Counted from the stretch's first letter, positions 17,105-25,343 are shown. The stretch: DNA of 64,000 bases from Methylobacterium frigidaeris (GCF_022179185.1 NZ_BPQJ01000015.1:1-64000), one strand, 5' to 3'. Made by a program: numbers and translations. The notes: generated from the sequence alone by a model not told the origin.

Positions 17105-18043
17105 ATGGTGGATCGGCTCACCAGCATGGCGGTGTTCGTCGCTGCTGCGGATCTCGGCTCCTTCGCGGCCGCGGCGATCGCCCTCGGGATGTCGCCCCAG
17201 ATGGTGGCCAAGCACGTGGCGTCCCTGGAGAGCCGGCTCGGCACGCGGCTCATCAACCGCACCACCCGCCGCCAGAGCCTGACCGAGTTCGGTCGCGCCT
17301 ATCACGAGCGCTGCCGGCTGGTTCTCGCGGAGGCCGAGGCGGCCGACGCGCTCGCCGAGGCGGTCCGGGCCCATCCTCGGGGCACGCTGCGGATCAACGC
17401 ACCGGTGACCTTCGGCAGCCACAGCCTGGTGCCGCTTCTGACCCGCTACCTGCGGGAGTGTCCGGAGGTGGAGGTGGATCTCAGCCTCACCGATCGCATG
17501 GTCGATCCCGTCGAGGAGGGGTTCGAGGCGGTGATCCGCTTGGGGCCGCTCGTCGAGTCGAGCCTGGTCGCGCGCCCTCTCGCACCCTACCGGCTGGTCG
17601 CCTGTGCGGCGCCGGCCTACCTCGCGGCGCACGGCGTGCCGGACTCACCCGACGCCCTTGCCGGGCACCAATGTCTCGACTTCTCCCATTGGCCGCGCGG
17701 CCGCGAGTCGCTGTGGCGCTTCAGCCGGGCGGGGACCACTGTCGAGGCGCCCGCGGCCGGGCGGTTGCGCATCAACGACTTTCGCGCCCTGCTCGAAGCC
17801 GCCCTCGATGGGTTCGGGATCGTGCTCGGCGTCGAGACCGCCCTGCGCGACGACCTCGCCGCCGGCCGTCTCGTCCAGATCCTGCCGGACTGGGACGCAC
17901 CGTCGCGACCGATGCATCTCCTGACGATGCGCGACCGGCGCCCGACCGCCAAGCTGCGCCGCTTCGTCGATCTGATACTGAGTGAATTCGGTCCGGACGG
18001 GTCGGCGGTCCGCGCGGTGGCGCGGGATCGTGGACCCGCATAG
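17105..18043 (+). CDS. LysR-family transcriptional regulator
   Basis: A 312-residue regulator with an N-terminal winged helix-turn-helix (MAVFVAAADLGSFAAAAIALG then SPQMVAKHVASLESRLG) and a C-terminal periplasmic-binding-like effector domain (RINAPVTFGSHSLVPLL onward). AGGAGG at 17097-17102 fixes the ATG at 17105. It belongs to the large LysR subgroup that usually represses or activates a divergently transcribed oxidoreductase. The divergent neighbour here is the NADP-binding oxidoreductase at 16326-17003, sharing a 101-bp control region. It also precedes the TRAP receptor gene by 77 bp on the same strand, which could make that a second target. Confidence 0.92.
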   Translation: MVDRLTSMAVFVAAADLGSFAAAAIALGMSPQMVAKHVASLESRLGTRLINRTTRRQSLTEFGRAYHERCRLVLAEAEAADALAEAVRAHPRGTLRINAPVTFGSHSLVPLLTRYLRECPEVEVDLSLTDRMVDPVEEGFEAVIRLGPLVESSLVARPLAPYRLVACAAPAYLAAHGVPDSPDALAGHQCLDFSHWPRGRESLWRFSRAGTTVEAPAAGRLRINDFRALLEAALDGFGIVLGVETALRDDLAAGRLVQILPDWDAPSRPMHLLTMRDRRPTAKLRRFVDLILSEFGPDGSAVRAVARDRGPA

Positions 18044-18120
18044 GGTGCCGCCGAAGAACACCGCCCCGTTTCGCACCGGCGCCGGAGCGCGGATGCGCGG
18101 GATATACCGAGGAAACAACC

Positions 18121-19128
18121 ATGCACCCCATCACGCGCCGCAGCCTGCTCGCCGGCGCTGCCGCCGCGATCCTTCCCGCCCCGTGGGTCCGGGCGCAGGC
18201 GGGACCGCTCCGGCTCAAATGCGGCGTGGTCACGCCCGACACCCACCCGGCGACGATCCGCCTGCGCGAGGCGGCAGAGCGGGTCGCCACGGAGACGAAC
18301 GGGGCGGTCGAGGTCGCGGTCTTCCCCAACGGCCAGCTCGGCTCGGATTCCGACATGCTGAGCCAGCTGCGCTCGGGCGCGCTCGAGATGTTCGCGCAGT
18401 CGTCCTCGAATCTGGCGACGCTGGTGCCGCGCGCCTCGCTCATCAACATCGCCTTCGCGTGGAGCGGCTACGACAAGGTCTGGCCGGCGGTCGACGGTGA
18501 GCTCGGCGCCTATATCCGATCCGAGATCACGAAGGCCGGCCTCGTCCCGTTCGAGCGGATGTGGGACAATGGGTTCCGCCAGACCACGACCAGCACCCGC
18601 CCGATCACGAGCCCGGCCGATTTCGACGGCCTGAAGCTCCGGGTGCCGAACAGCGCCCTGTTCACCTCCGCCTTCCGGGCGCTCGGCGCCGCACCGGTGG
18701 CGCTCAACTTCTCGGAGGCCTACTCGGCCCTGCAGACGAAGGTGGTGGACGGCCAGGAGAACCCGCTCGCCATCATCACGAGCTTCAAGCTCGCCGAGGT
18801 GCAGAAGTACCTCTCCTTCACCAACCACATCTGGGACGGGTTCTGGCTGATGTCCGGCCATCGGACCTGGTCGCGCCTGCCCGAGGACGCGAAGGCGGTG
18901 CCCGCCCGCCACTTCAACCAGGCCGCCCTCGACCAGCGCCGGGACATCGAGAGCCAGGGCGTGGCGATGCGCGAGGCGCTGGGGAAGGCCGGCTTCGCGA
19001 TCAACGACGCGCCGGCCGCGCCCTTCCAGGACCGTCTGCGCAAGGCGGGCTTCTACACCGAGTGGAAGGGCAAGTACGGGGCCGAGGCCTGGAGCCACCT
19101 GGAGAAGTTCGCTGGGGCGGTGTCGTAG
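18121..19128 (+). CDS. TRAP transporter solute-binding protein (DctP family), Tat-exported
   Basis: A 335-residue periplasmic receptor. The N-terminus MHPITRRSLLAGAAAAI has the twin-arginine motif and a cut near PWVRAQAG. The mature part has the DctP-family fold, including the region around RVPNSALFTSAFRALGA where the conserved Arg binds the carboxylate of the ligand. These receptors hand organic acids to a DctQ-DctM membrane pair, but no such genes are adjacent, so it is an orphan or works with a distant pair. A convergent D-tartrate dehydratase gene lies 0.5 kb away, which makes a sugar acid such as tartrate a fair but unproven ligand. Confidence 0.88.
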   Translation: MHPITRRSLLAGAAAAILPAPWVRAQAGPLRLKCGVVTPDTHPATIRLREAAERVATETNGAVEVAVFPNGQLGSDSDMLSQLRSGALEMFAQSSSNLATLVPRASLINIAFAWSGYDKVWPAVDGELGAYIRSEITKAGLVPFERMWDNGFRQTTTSTRPITSPADFDGLKLRVPNSALFTSAFRALGAAPVALNFSEAYSALQTKVVDGQENPLAIITSFKLAEVQKYLSFTNHIWDGFWLMSGHRTWSRLPEDAKAVPARHFNQAALDQRRDIESQGVAMREALGKAGFAINDAPAAPFQDRLRKAGFYTEWKGKYGAEAWSHLEKFAGAVS

Positions 19129-19140
19129 CCGGTTGCGCGC

Positions 19141-19596
19141 TCAGCCGGCCACCGCCGCGGGGCGTTGCGCGACGTAGGCCGTCCGCCGACCCGGCACGAA
19201 GCCCACGCTCTCGTAGAAGGCGTGCACCCGCGGATCGGCCCGCCCGCTCTGCATCAGGACGTGGTGGCAGCCGCTCGCCCAGGCATGGGCGAGGGCCGCC
19301 CGGACGACGGCGCGGCCATGCCCGCGCCCCCGGTGGTCGGGATGGGTGACGACGTTCTCCAGGAAGCCGTGGGAGCGCCCACCGCGCAGGAGGTTGGGCG
19401 CGGTGACGAGCATGCAGGTGGCCGCGATGCCTCCGTCCCCGTCCGAGACGAAGACGGTGACCCCCGGATGCGCCAGCGTCTCCTGCCACAGGCGCTCGGC
19501 CCGCGCCGGTGGCTCGGCGACGGCACTGACCTTGGACGCGGCGAAGAGCGCCAGGAGCGACGGCAGGTCGGAGGGGAGGGCGGGCCGGGCGGTCAC
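19141..19596 (-). CDS. GNAT-family N-acetyltransferase
   Basis: A 151-residue acetyltransferase with the acetyl-CoA binding motif A block FLENVVTHPDHRGRGHGRAVV (Q/R-x-x-G-x-G/A type loop) near residue 80 and the motif B end FYESVGFVPG. It starts with GTG whose bases overlap the stop of the upstream dehydratase gene (GTGA), so translation is coupled. GNAT proteins acetylate amines of small molecules, peptides or proteins. Its pairing with the dehydratase hints at a metabolite-related role, but the substrate is unknown. Confidence 0.85.
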   Translation of the reverse strand: MTARPALPSDLPSLLALFAASKVSAVAEPPARAERLWQETLAHPGVTVFVSDGDGGIAATCMLVTAPNLLRGGRSHGFLENVVTHPDHRGRGHGRAVVRAALAHAWASGCHHVLMQSGRADPRVHAFYESVGFVPGRRTAYVAQRPAAVAG

Positions 19597-20762
19597 TCCC
19601 GCTCCAGCGGCCGCATCACCGCGTAGAGCGCGTTCTTCGCCTCGAAGCCGATGCCGGGCACGTCCGGCATCGCGACCCGGCTGTCCTCCACCGGGACCGC
19701 ATCGGCGAAACCGCCGAAGGGGGCGAAGACGTCCGGATAGCTCTCGTTGCCGCCGAGCCCCAACCCCACCGCGATGTTGAGGGCGAACTGGTGGCCGCCA
19801 TGGGGCACGCAGCGCCGCGGGGACCAGCCGTGAGAGCGAAGAACCTCGAGGGTGCGCAGGTACTCGACCAGCCCGTACGACAGGGCGGGGTCGAATTGCA
19901 GGATGTCCCGGTCCGGCCTCAAGCCCCCGTGGCGGATCAGGTTGCGGGCATCCTGGTGCGAGAACAGGTTCTCGCCGGTGGCGAGCGAGCCGTCATAGGT
20001 CGTGGCGAGCGCCGCATGCGCCAGGCAGTCGAGGGGATCGACGGGCTCTTCGTACCAGCGCAGGCCGTAAGGAGCGACCGCCCGGCCGAAGCGGATCGCC
20101 TCCTCCAGCGTGAAGCGGCCATTGACGTCGACGCAGAGGCGGGAGCCGTCGCCGCCTAGCACGCTGAGCACCGCCTCGATCCGGGCGATGTCCTCCTCGA
20201 GCGGCACCAGCCCGACCTTCATCTTCACGGTGCTGTAGCCGCGGTCGAGATAGGAGCGCATCTCGTCCTTGAGGGCGTCGAGGCCCTTGCCCGGATAATA
20301 ATACCCGCCGGCGGCGTAGACCCAGGCCCTGGCATCGGCGTCGCCGCCGCGGTAGCGGTCGGCGAGCAGTCGCCACAGCGGCACGCCCTTCGCCTTGGCC
20401 AGCGCATCCCACAGGGCCATGTCGAGCACGCCGACCGCCACCGAGCGCTCGCCGTGACCGCCGGGCTTCTCGTTCTTCATCATCGCCGCCCAGGCCCGGT
20501 GCGGATCGATGAGCCCGTCCTCGCCCTGGATGTCCTCGGGTGCTGCGGCGAGCAGGCGCGGGATGAAGCGCTCGCGCAGCAGCCCTTGCGGCGCGTAGCG
20601 GCCGTTCGAGTTGAAGCCGAGGCCGACGACCGGGCGGCCGTCGACCACCAGATCGGTCACCACCGCGACCACGCTCACCGTCATGGTCGAGAAGTCGATC
20701 CAGGCGTTGGCGATGTCCGACTTGATCGGCGCGACGACGTCGCGGATGGCGGTGATGCGCAT
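19593..20762 (-). CDS. tarD: Enolase-superfamily dehydratase, probable D-tartrate dehydratase
   Basis: A 389-residue enzyme, the same length as I recall for Bradyrhizobium D-tartrate dehydratase. Catalytic residues fall at matching places: the KxK base at Lys180/Lys182 (STVKMKVG), metal ligands Asp212 (CVDVNG), Glu238 (WYEEP) and Glu264 (TGENLF), and His in VPHGGHQ near 321-324. The reaction would convert D-tartrate to oxaloacetate by Mg-assisted proton removal and loss of water. It is co-transcribed with a GNAT gene (4-base overlap) and faces a TRAP receptor gene. Other sugar-acid dehydratases of the mandelate racemase subgroup share these residues, so tarD is likely but not certain. Confidence 0.78.
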   Translation of the reverse strand: MRITAIRDVVAPIKSDIANAWIDFSTMTVSVVAVVTDLVVDGRPVVGLGFNSNGRYAPQGLLRERFIPRLLAAAPEDIQGEDGLIDPHRAWAAMMKNEKPGGHGERSVAVGVLDMALWDALAKAKGVPLWRLLADRYRGGDADARAWVYAAGGYYYPGKGLDALKDEMRSYLDRGYSTVKMKVGLVPLEEDIARIEAVLSVLGGDGSRLCVDVNGRFTLEEAIRFGRAVAPYGLRWYEEPVDPLDCLAHAALATTYDGSLATGENLFSHQDARNLIRHGGLRPDRDILQFDPALSYGLVEYLRTLEVLRSHGWSPRRCVPHGGHQFALNIAVGLGLGGNESYPDVFAPFGGFADAVPVEDSRVAMPDVPGIGFEAKNALYAVMRPLERE

Positions 20763-20841
20763 GGCGGATCCCTCACGAGCCTGAGGGTCGTCTCGTAGGG
20801 GCGCATGCCCGCGCTGGCAAATGCGAGGGACGCGCGCGGCG

Positions 20842-21150
20842 TCAGCGCGCCGTGCCGTTCTTCTGCGCTCCGGGGCCGGTGCCGGGCGAACCGCTACCGG
20901 TCGGGCCGTCGCGCTGCACGGTGGGGCCGGGGCCCATATTGCCGCCGCTCGACCCTTGCGAGCCCGTGGAGCCCATGCTGCCCGGGTTGTTGCCGCCGAT
21001 GCCGGTGCCCGGCGGCTGGCTCGACATGCCCGAGCCGGTATTGCCGCTCGAGGGCGGGGCGGTGCCGGCGCCGTTGTTGATGCCCTGGGCAGAGGCGGTG
21101 CCGGCCGCGAATGCGAAGGAGAGGGCGAGGAGGGAAGCGCGAATCGGCAT
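20842..21150 (-). CDS. Exported Gly/Ser/Pro-rich low-complexity protein
   Basis: A 102-residue protein with a signal peptide (MPIRASLLALSFAFAAGTASA, cut before QG). The mature part is almost wholly Gly, Ser, Asn, Thr and Pro with repeats such as GNTGSGM and GSTGSQGS. It lacks cysteines and charged clusters and is probably disordered in the periplasm or outside. The start at 21150 puts the signal peptide at the N-terminus. Composition resembles secreted proteins common in these bacteria that have no known role. It may be part of the same stress-linked small-protein region as 21497 and 21714. Confidence 0.65.
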   Translation of the reverse strand: MPIRASLLALSFAFAAGTASAQGINNGAGTAPPSSGNTGSGMSSQPPGTGIGGNNPGSMGSTGSQGSSGGNMGPGPTVQRDGPTGSGSPGTGPGAQKNGTAR

Positions 21151-21316
21151 GGGGCGTTGTCCGTGGTTCGGGATGCGATCGGACCGGGGCAACGGCAGGA
21201 GCGGGCCTCCGTTCCCGTCCGGGCGCCGGCGCCGGCGTCGCGCGAAAGCGGGCTCAGGGCCGACGCATGGGGCCGCCCGTTGTGCGAACGGCCTGGCCTA
21301 ACAAGCCGGCACGATG

Positions 21317-21373
21317 GCTTGGCAGAATAGCTTGGCAGAATGTCTTGGCATCCTGACCGCTCTGCATGCAGAG
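21317..21373. repeat. Three 13-bp iterons and a 14-bp perfect palindrome
   Basis: GCTTGGCAGAATA (21317-21329), GCTTGGCAGAATG (21330-21342) and the divergent TCTTGGCATCCTG (21343-21355) are tandem copies. They are followed by CTCTGCATGCAGAG (21360-21373), a perfect palindrome. They lie in the 346-bp gap between divergent small genes, about 125 bases before the 36-aa protein. The arrangement looks like a cluster of protein-binding sites. Confidence 0.6.
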
Positions 21374-21496
21374 TATGCGGGCTGTCGTCCGGCCGTCACG
21401 GAACGGCGGCTATCGCCACCCGGCAGAAGGTGGCGCGGATCTTGAAAGGGAGTGCGCGGGGTCCGGTCGCGATCCGTCCCGTGCAAAGGAGTTGAG

Positions 21497-21607
21497 ATGC
21501 AGGTGTTCCTGATCGCCCTGGGGCTCGTTGCCGTCCTGGTCGCCGTCGGCGTGTTCGGTCATCATCCCGATACCCGTGAGGATCCGGTTCCCCGGCGGCG
21601 CACCTGA
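21497..21607 (+). CDS. 36-aa membrane microprotein
   Basis: The frame starts MQVFLIALGLVAVLVAVGVF (one membrane helix) and continues with a short polar tail HHPDTREDPVPRRRT. A strong AAAGGAG site eight bases before the ATG marks it as translated, although it is too short for most gene finders. Orientation is probably N-out with the basic tail inside. It lies downstream of the iteron/palindrome block at 21317-21373, which may control it. Function unknown. Confidence 0.6.
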   Translation: MQVFLIALGLVAVLVAVGVFGHHPDTREDPVPRRRT

Positions 21608-21713
21608 GCGGACAGCACGCGGCGCAACGGTCGCGTCCCTGCCGCGTTAGAGTTTGCGGGCGGCCGCGCAACCGGCCCCACGGAGTCAGGTTCTCCTGCG
21701 ACAGGAGCCCATC

Positions 21714-21989
21714 ATGCCCGCATCGCGTTCGCTCACCCGCGCGCTTCTCATCGGCGCGCTCGTCTCCGCCGGCTCCCTCACGCAGGCGCAGGGCCTTCCC
21801 GACCAGACCGGCACCGGGGGCGGGCCGCGCTCCACCATCACGGCGCCGAATACCAGCTCGGTCGGTCAGACCGTGCCGCATCCCAGCGCGGTCGATCAGC
21901 GCCTGGAGCGCCGGATCGACGATCGTACCCGCCAGGAGCGGGTCGACGACCGGATCGACACCGGCATCTGCATCGGCTGCAACCGATAG
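21714..21989 (+). CDS. Exported 91-aa protein with Arg/Asp-rich repeats
   Basis: A signal peptide (MPASRSLTRALLIGALVSAG, cut near TQAQG) precedes a short mature protein. The mature part has Gly/Thr/Ser-rich sequence, then a helical Arg/Asp-rich stretch (DQRLERRIDDRTRQERVDDR), and ends in GICIGCN with two cysteines. CAGGAG precedes the ATG at 21714. The ending may bind a metal or form a disulfide. It is convergent with the sigma factor gene, with 8 bp between their stop codons. No known family is recognised. Confidence 0.65.
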   Translation: MPASRSLTRALLIGALVSAGSLTQAQGLPDQTGTGGGPRSTITAPNTSSVGQTVPHPSAVDQRLERRIDDRTRQERVDDRIDTGICIGCNR

Positions 21990-21997
21990 GCTGATCG

Positions 21998-22672
21998 TCA
22001 GCCGAGCATCTCGGCGAGCCGCGCCCGGGCGCGGTTGATCCGGCTCTTCACGGTACCGACCTGGCACTCCATTGCCGTCGCGATGTCCTCGTAGGAGAGG
22101 TCGTGCACGGCGGAGAGCAGCAGTGCCTCGCGCTGGTCCGGCACCAGACGGTCGAGGGCGCCCTGCACGTCGCGCAGGTCGAGATGGCCGTACTGCGCCG
22201 GCAGCGAGACCAGGCTCGCGGCGAACAGTCCGTCGGGATCGCCGACCTCGCGCGCTCGCTTCTGGTGCTCGGAATAGAAGCTGTTGCGCAGGATGGTGTA
22301 GAGCCAGGCCGACAGGTGGGTGCCGGGGACGAACCGAGCTTGCGCCGCCCAGGCCTTGAGCAGGGTCTCCTGCACCAGGTCGTCGGCGCGGGTGCGGTCG
22401 TTGCACAGGGTCAGGGCCCGGCGCCGCAGCCGCGGCACTTCCGCGAGGAGGTCGTGGCGGAAGGTCTCTGCCGGGGCGGTGTCGAGCCCGGCGAGGGCCG
22501 CGGCGAGACGGGCGACCAGCGCTTGCAGATGCGCGGAGGTTGGGAGGGCGGCATCGTCGTAGGCGGCGCGCAGGGCTGCCCCGAGATGGGCCTGGATGCC
22601 GGCCGGCAGGGAAGGCGCCTCGGCGCACCCAGGGTCGGTCCGGTCCGAATTGGTGTTGGGCGACGACGCCAT
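21998..22672 (-). CDS. EcfG-type sigma factor with a fused N-terminal NepR-like domain
   Basis: A 224-residue protein in two parts. Residues ~25-63 (GIQAHLGAALRAAYDDAALP and on to LVARLAAAL) match the pattern of the anti-sigma factor NepR, in which an IG-x-x-LR-x-x-YDD helix is followed by a second helix after a proline. Residues ~74-140 are sigma region 2 (LCNDRTRADDLVQETLLKAW, SAWLYTILRNSFYSE). Residues ~165-222 are region 4 (LVPDQREALLLSAVHDLSYE, GTVKSRINRARARLAEML), typical of EcfG/ECF15 sigma factors. EcfG drives the alphaproteobacterial general stress response and is normally held by separate NepR until PhyR-P titrates it. Here the parts are in one frame with no break. No separate nepR or phyR is nearby. 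Confidence 0.88.
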   Translation of the reverse strand: MASSPNTNSDRTDPGCAEAPSLPAGIQAHLGAALRAAYDDAALPTSAHLQALVARLAAALAGLDTAPAETFRHDLLAEVPRLRRRALTLCNDRTRADDLVQETLLKAWAAQARFVPGTHLSAWLYTILRNSFYSEHQKRAREVGDPDGLFAASLVSLPAQYGHLDLRDVQGALDRLVPDQREALLLSAVHDLSYEDIATAMECQVGTVKSRINRARARLAEMLG

Positions 22673-22738
22673 CGTGCGGTCTCCGGTGACCGACGCTTAA
22701 GGCATGCCCAGTCGTACCATTACAATGATCCTGGCGTA

Positions 22739-23917
22739 CTAGTCCTTCCGGTCATCCGGGACGGCCATCGCCCGATCCCCCAGACCCCGCACCAGGGACA
22801 GGGCCACCGCGCAAAATCCCGCCATGATCCAGAACGCCCCCGCCCCAAGGGCACCGTAGAGCGGACCGGCCGCCAGCGTCGCGAGGGTGGTGGCGAGACC
22901 GAGGCCCAGGGTGCCGTAGAGGGTCTGGGCCGTCGCCGCGAGGGCGGGAGGCACGGTCCGGCCGAGGATCCGCATCGCCGCGAGATGCAGGAGCGCGAAG
23001 GTCAGCCCGTGCAGGGCCTGGATGCCGACGAGGGCCGGCAACGCGACGGTGAGCGCCGCCACCGACCAGCGCACCATTCCGGCGCCGGCCGCCAGGGCCA
23101 GGGCGCCGGCGGGGCCGAGGCGGGCGAGGAGCGGTGGGCCGAGGACGAGGAAGACCAGCACCTCTGCTGCCACCGCCTCGGCCCAGAGCAGGCTCGCGGT
23201 CGCCGGGCTCAAGCCCGCCGCGCCCCAGCGGATCACCGCGAACGCGTCGTGCACCGCGTGGCTGCCGATCACCAGGGCCGCCACCGCGACGAGGCGGCGG
23301 AAGCCCGGCGCGCGCAAGAGCAACCCGGCCCCGGCCGTGACCGGCGCCCCGGTCCCGGTCGCTGCTGCCGGCAGGCGGAGCGTCGCGCCGGCGAGGGCCG
23401 CGAAGGCGGCGGCGCCCGCGACCGGCAGGGCCGCGAGGCCGAGCAGCGCCGTGACCTGACCGGCCGCCAGGGTGCCGGCGATGAAGGCGGCGGAGCCCGC
23501 GCCCCGCACGGTGCCGTAGGCGAAGCGGGCGGCCTTGGCGGTGGTCTCGGTGGCGGTCAGCGCCAGGGCGTCGGCGAGCGGTGCGAGCGGCGCCGTCGCA
23601 GCAGCGTGGGCGAGGCCGGCCAGCATGAGCCCGGAGAATCCGTGACCGGCGAGGTACAGGAGGGCGCTGGCGGCCGACAGGGCGGCGCAGGCCGCGAGCA
23701 CGCCCCTTCCGGCGGCGAGCCCGTCGGCGAGGCGACCGGCGATGGGGCCGGCGGCGAGCCGGATGCCGGTGCCGGCGGCGAGCACCAGCCCGACCTCGGT
23801 GGGCGAGAGCCCGCGCTCGCTGAGGAGCGCGGGCAGGAACGGCGTGGTCAGGCCGTAACCGGCATAGAGCGCGGCGTAGACGAGGAGGAAGCGCGGCAGC
23901 ACGGTTCCGACTTGCAT
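22739..23917 (-). CDS. MFS transporter (HcaT/MFS_1-like)
   Basis: A 392-residue protein with about twelve hydrophobic segments and very high Ala/Leu content. The start MQVGTVLPRFLLVYAALYAG and the loop GRLADGLAAGRG between TM2 and TM3 match the MFS_1-like/HcaT group, often annotated as phenylpropionate or nucleoside transporters. It runs toward the sigma factor gene, leaving a 66-bp gap, so partial co-transcription is possible. No catabolic neighbour indicates the substrate. Direction (import or export) is not known. Confidence 0.85.
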   Translation of the reverse strand: MQVGTVLPRFLLVYAALYAGYGLTTPFLPALLSERGLSPTEVGLVLAAGTGIRLAAGPIAGRLADGLAAGRGVLAACAALSAASALLYLAGHGFSGLMLAGLAHAAATAPLAPLADALALTATETTAKAARFAYGTVRGAGSAAFIAGTLAAGQVTALLGLAALPVAGAAAFAALAGATLRLPAAATGTGAPVTAGAGLLLRAPGFRRLVAVAALVIGSHAVHDAFAVIRWGAAGLSPATASLLWAEAVAAEVLVFLVLGPPLLARLGPAGALALAAGAGMVRWSVAALTVALPALVGIQALHGLTFALLHLAAMRILGRTVPPALAATAQTLYGTLGLGLATTLATLAAGPLYGALGAGAFWIMAGFCAVALSLVRGLGDRAMAVPDDRKD

Positions 23918-23958
23918 CGCGCAAGTCTACCCGGATGTCCGGTCTGTCGCGCGGCCGG

Positions 23959-24078
23959 TCAGAGCAGGCCGGCGCCGTGCGGATGGTCCCGCGGTGGCTC
24001 GACCGTGACGATGGCCCCGAGGCCGAGAACGAGGGCGCCGGCGGCGCAGAAGGCGAGGGAGAGGGCGGCGATGATCAT
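23959..24078 (-). CDS. Small 39-aa membrane protein
   Basis: The frame begins MIIAALSLAFCAAGALVLGL, one membrane helix with small residues, then a short tail VEPPRDHPHGAGLL. It is upstream of and on the same strand as the MFS gene, 41 bp away. There is no strong ribosome binding site, and the evidence is the hydrophobic profile plus GC-rich third positions. It may be a real small protein or chance; confidence is therefore low. Confidence 0.4.
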   Translation of the reverse strand: MIIAALSLAFCAAGALVLGLGAIVTVEPPRDHPHGAGLL

Positions 24079-24226
24079 GGGCGTGAGCTTCGCGATTCCG
24101 TGCTTAACGCGAGCTTGCCGAACAGGGTGAAGAGAGGGAAAACCCCAGCATCCACACCATGTCGGCGAGTGGGTGCGGCGACGCCGCCACGGTCACGCAA
24201 ACGCCATCATCGCTGGAGGAACGCCT

Positions 24227-25246
24227 GTGGAATACCGCACGCTCGGAAAGTCCGGCCTGAAGGTCTCTCCCCTCTGCCTCGGCACGATGATGTTCGGCGG
24301 GCCGACCCCCGACGACGAGGCCGAGCGCATCGTCGCGGATGCCCGCGAGCAGGGGATCACCTTCATCGATACGGCGAACGCCTATACCGAGGGGCGCTCG
24401 GAGGAGGTGGTGGGCCGGGCCATCGCCCGCGACCGCGACGCCTGGGTGCTCGCCACAAAGGTGGCGAACCCGATGGGGAAGGGGCCGAACGACCGCGGCC
24501 TGTCCCGGGCCCACATCGTGCAGGCCTGCGAGGCCAGCCTGCGGCGGCTCAACACCGACCGGATCGACCTCTACTACCTCCACAAGGAGGATCACGAGAC
24601 GCCGCTGCCTGAGACCGTGCGGGCGATGGCCGATCTGATCCGGGCCGGCAAGGTGCGGTATTTCGGGGTCTCCAACCACCGCGCCTGGCGCGTCGCCGAG
24701 ATCTGCCGCCTGTGCGACGAGCACGGCATCGACCGGCCGGCGGCGAGCCAGCCCTATTACAACGCCCTCAACCGGATGCCGGAGGTCGAGCACCTGCCGG
24801 CCTGCGCCCATTACGGTCTCGGCGTCGTGCCCTACTCGCCGCTCGCCCGCGGCGTGCTGACGGCGAAGTACCGCCCCGGCGAGGCCCCGCCCGAGGGCAC
24901 CCGCGCGGGCCGCGGCGACACCCGGATGATGCAGACCGAGTGGCGGCCCGAGAGCCTGCGCATCGCCGAGCAGCTGAAGGCCCACGCGGAGGCGAAGGGC
25001 GCCTCGGTGATCGACTTCGCGGTGGGCTGGGTGCTCAACAACCGCGCCGTCACCGCGGTGATCGCCGGACCCCGCACCTTCGACCAATGGCGGTCCTACG
25101 CGAAGGCGCTCGACTACCGCTTCACCCCGGAGGACGAGGCCCTGGTCGACGGCTTGGTGCCGGCGGGCCATCCCTCGACGCCGGGCTACACCGATCCGGC
25201 CTATCCGCTCGAGGGCCGGACCACCTGGACGGCCGCCCGCGACTGA
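24227..25246 (+). CDS. Aldo/keto reductase
   Basis: A 339-residue TIM-barrel NADPH-dependent oxidoreductase. The N-terminus YRTLGKSGLKVSPLCLGTMM is the AKR signature. Active-site Asp, Tyr, Lys and His fall in FIDTANAYTEGRSEE, LATKV and LYYLHKEDHETP. The C-terminal cofactor-binding block is near VIAGPRTFDQ. GGAGG at 24215-24219 sets GTG at 24227 as start. Typical length for the AKR11/Tas-like bacterial group that reduces aldehydes or ketones. No neighbour points to a specific substrate. Confidence 0.9.
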   Translation: MEYRTLGKSGLKVSPLCLGTMMFGGPTPDDEAERIVADAREQGITFIDTANAYTEGRSEEVVGRAIARDRDAWVLATKVANPMGKGPNDRGLSRAHIVQACEASLRRLNTDRIDLYYLHKEDHETPLPETVRAMADLIRAGKVRYFGVSNHRAWRVAEICRLCDEHGIDRPAASQPYYNALNRMPEVEHLPACAHYGLGVVPYSPLARGVLTAKYRPGEAPPEGTRAGRGDTRMMQTEWRPESLRIAEQLKAHAEAKGASVIDFAVGWVLNNRAVTAVIAGPRTFDQWRSYAKALDYRFTPEDEALVDGLVPAGHPSTPGYTDPAYPLEGRTTWTAARD

Positions 25247-25318
25247 GCCACGCTCTTCGTCGTCAGGCTAACGGCACATCCGGTGTGGATGACGCCGGTC
25301 CGACGGCGATTTCCTCTT

Positions 25319-25343
25319 GGAACGCGCCGCGCACGGCTTAGTT
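25319..25343 (+). promoter_or_regulatory. Possible EcfG-type promoter before the SWIB gene
   Basis: GGAAC (25319-25323), then 16 bases, then AGTT (25340-25343). This fits the EcfG consensus GGAAC-N16/17-CGTT except for the first base of the -10 element. It is about 70 bases before the SWIB start at 25414. Weaker than the 8492 site but in a plausible place. Confidence 0.35.

Noticed and set aside
21317..21355. The 13-bp tandem copies considered as a CRISPR array
   Set aside because: Repeats directly abut with no spacers, are too short, and there are no cas genes.
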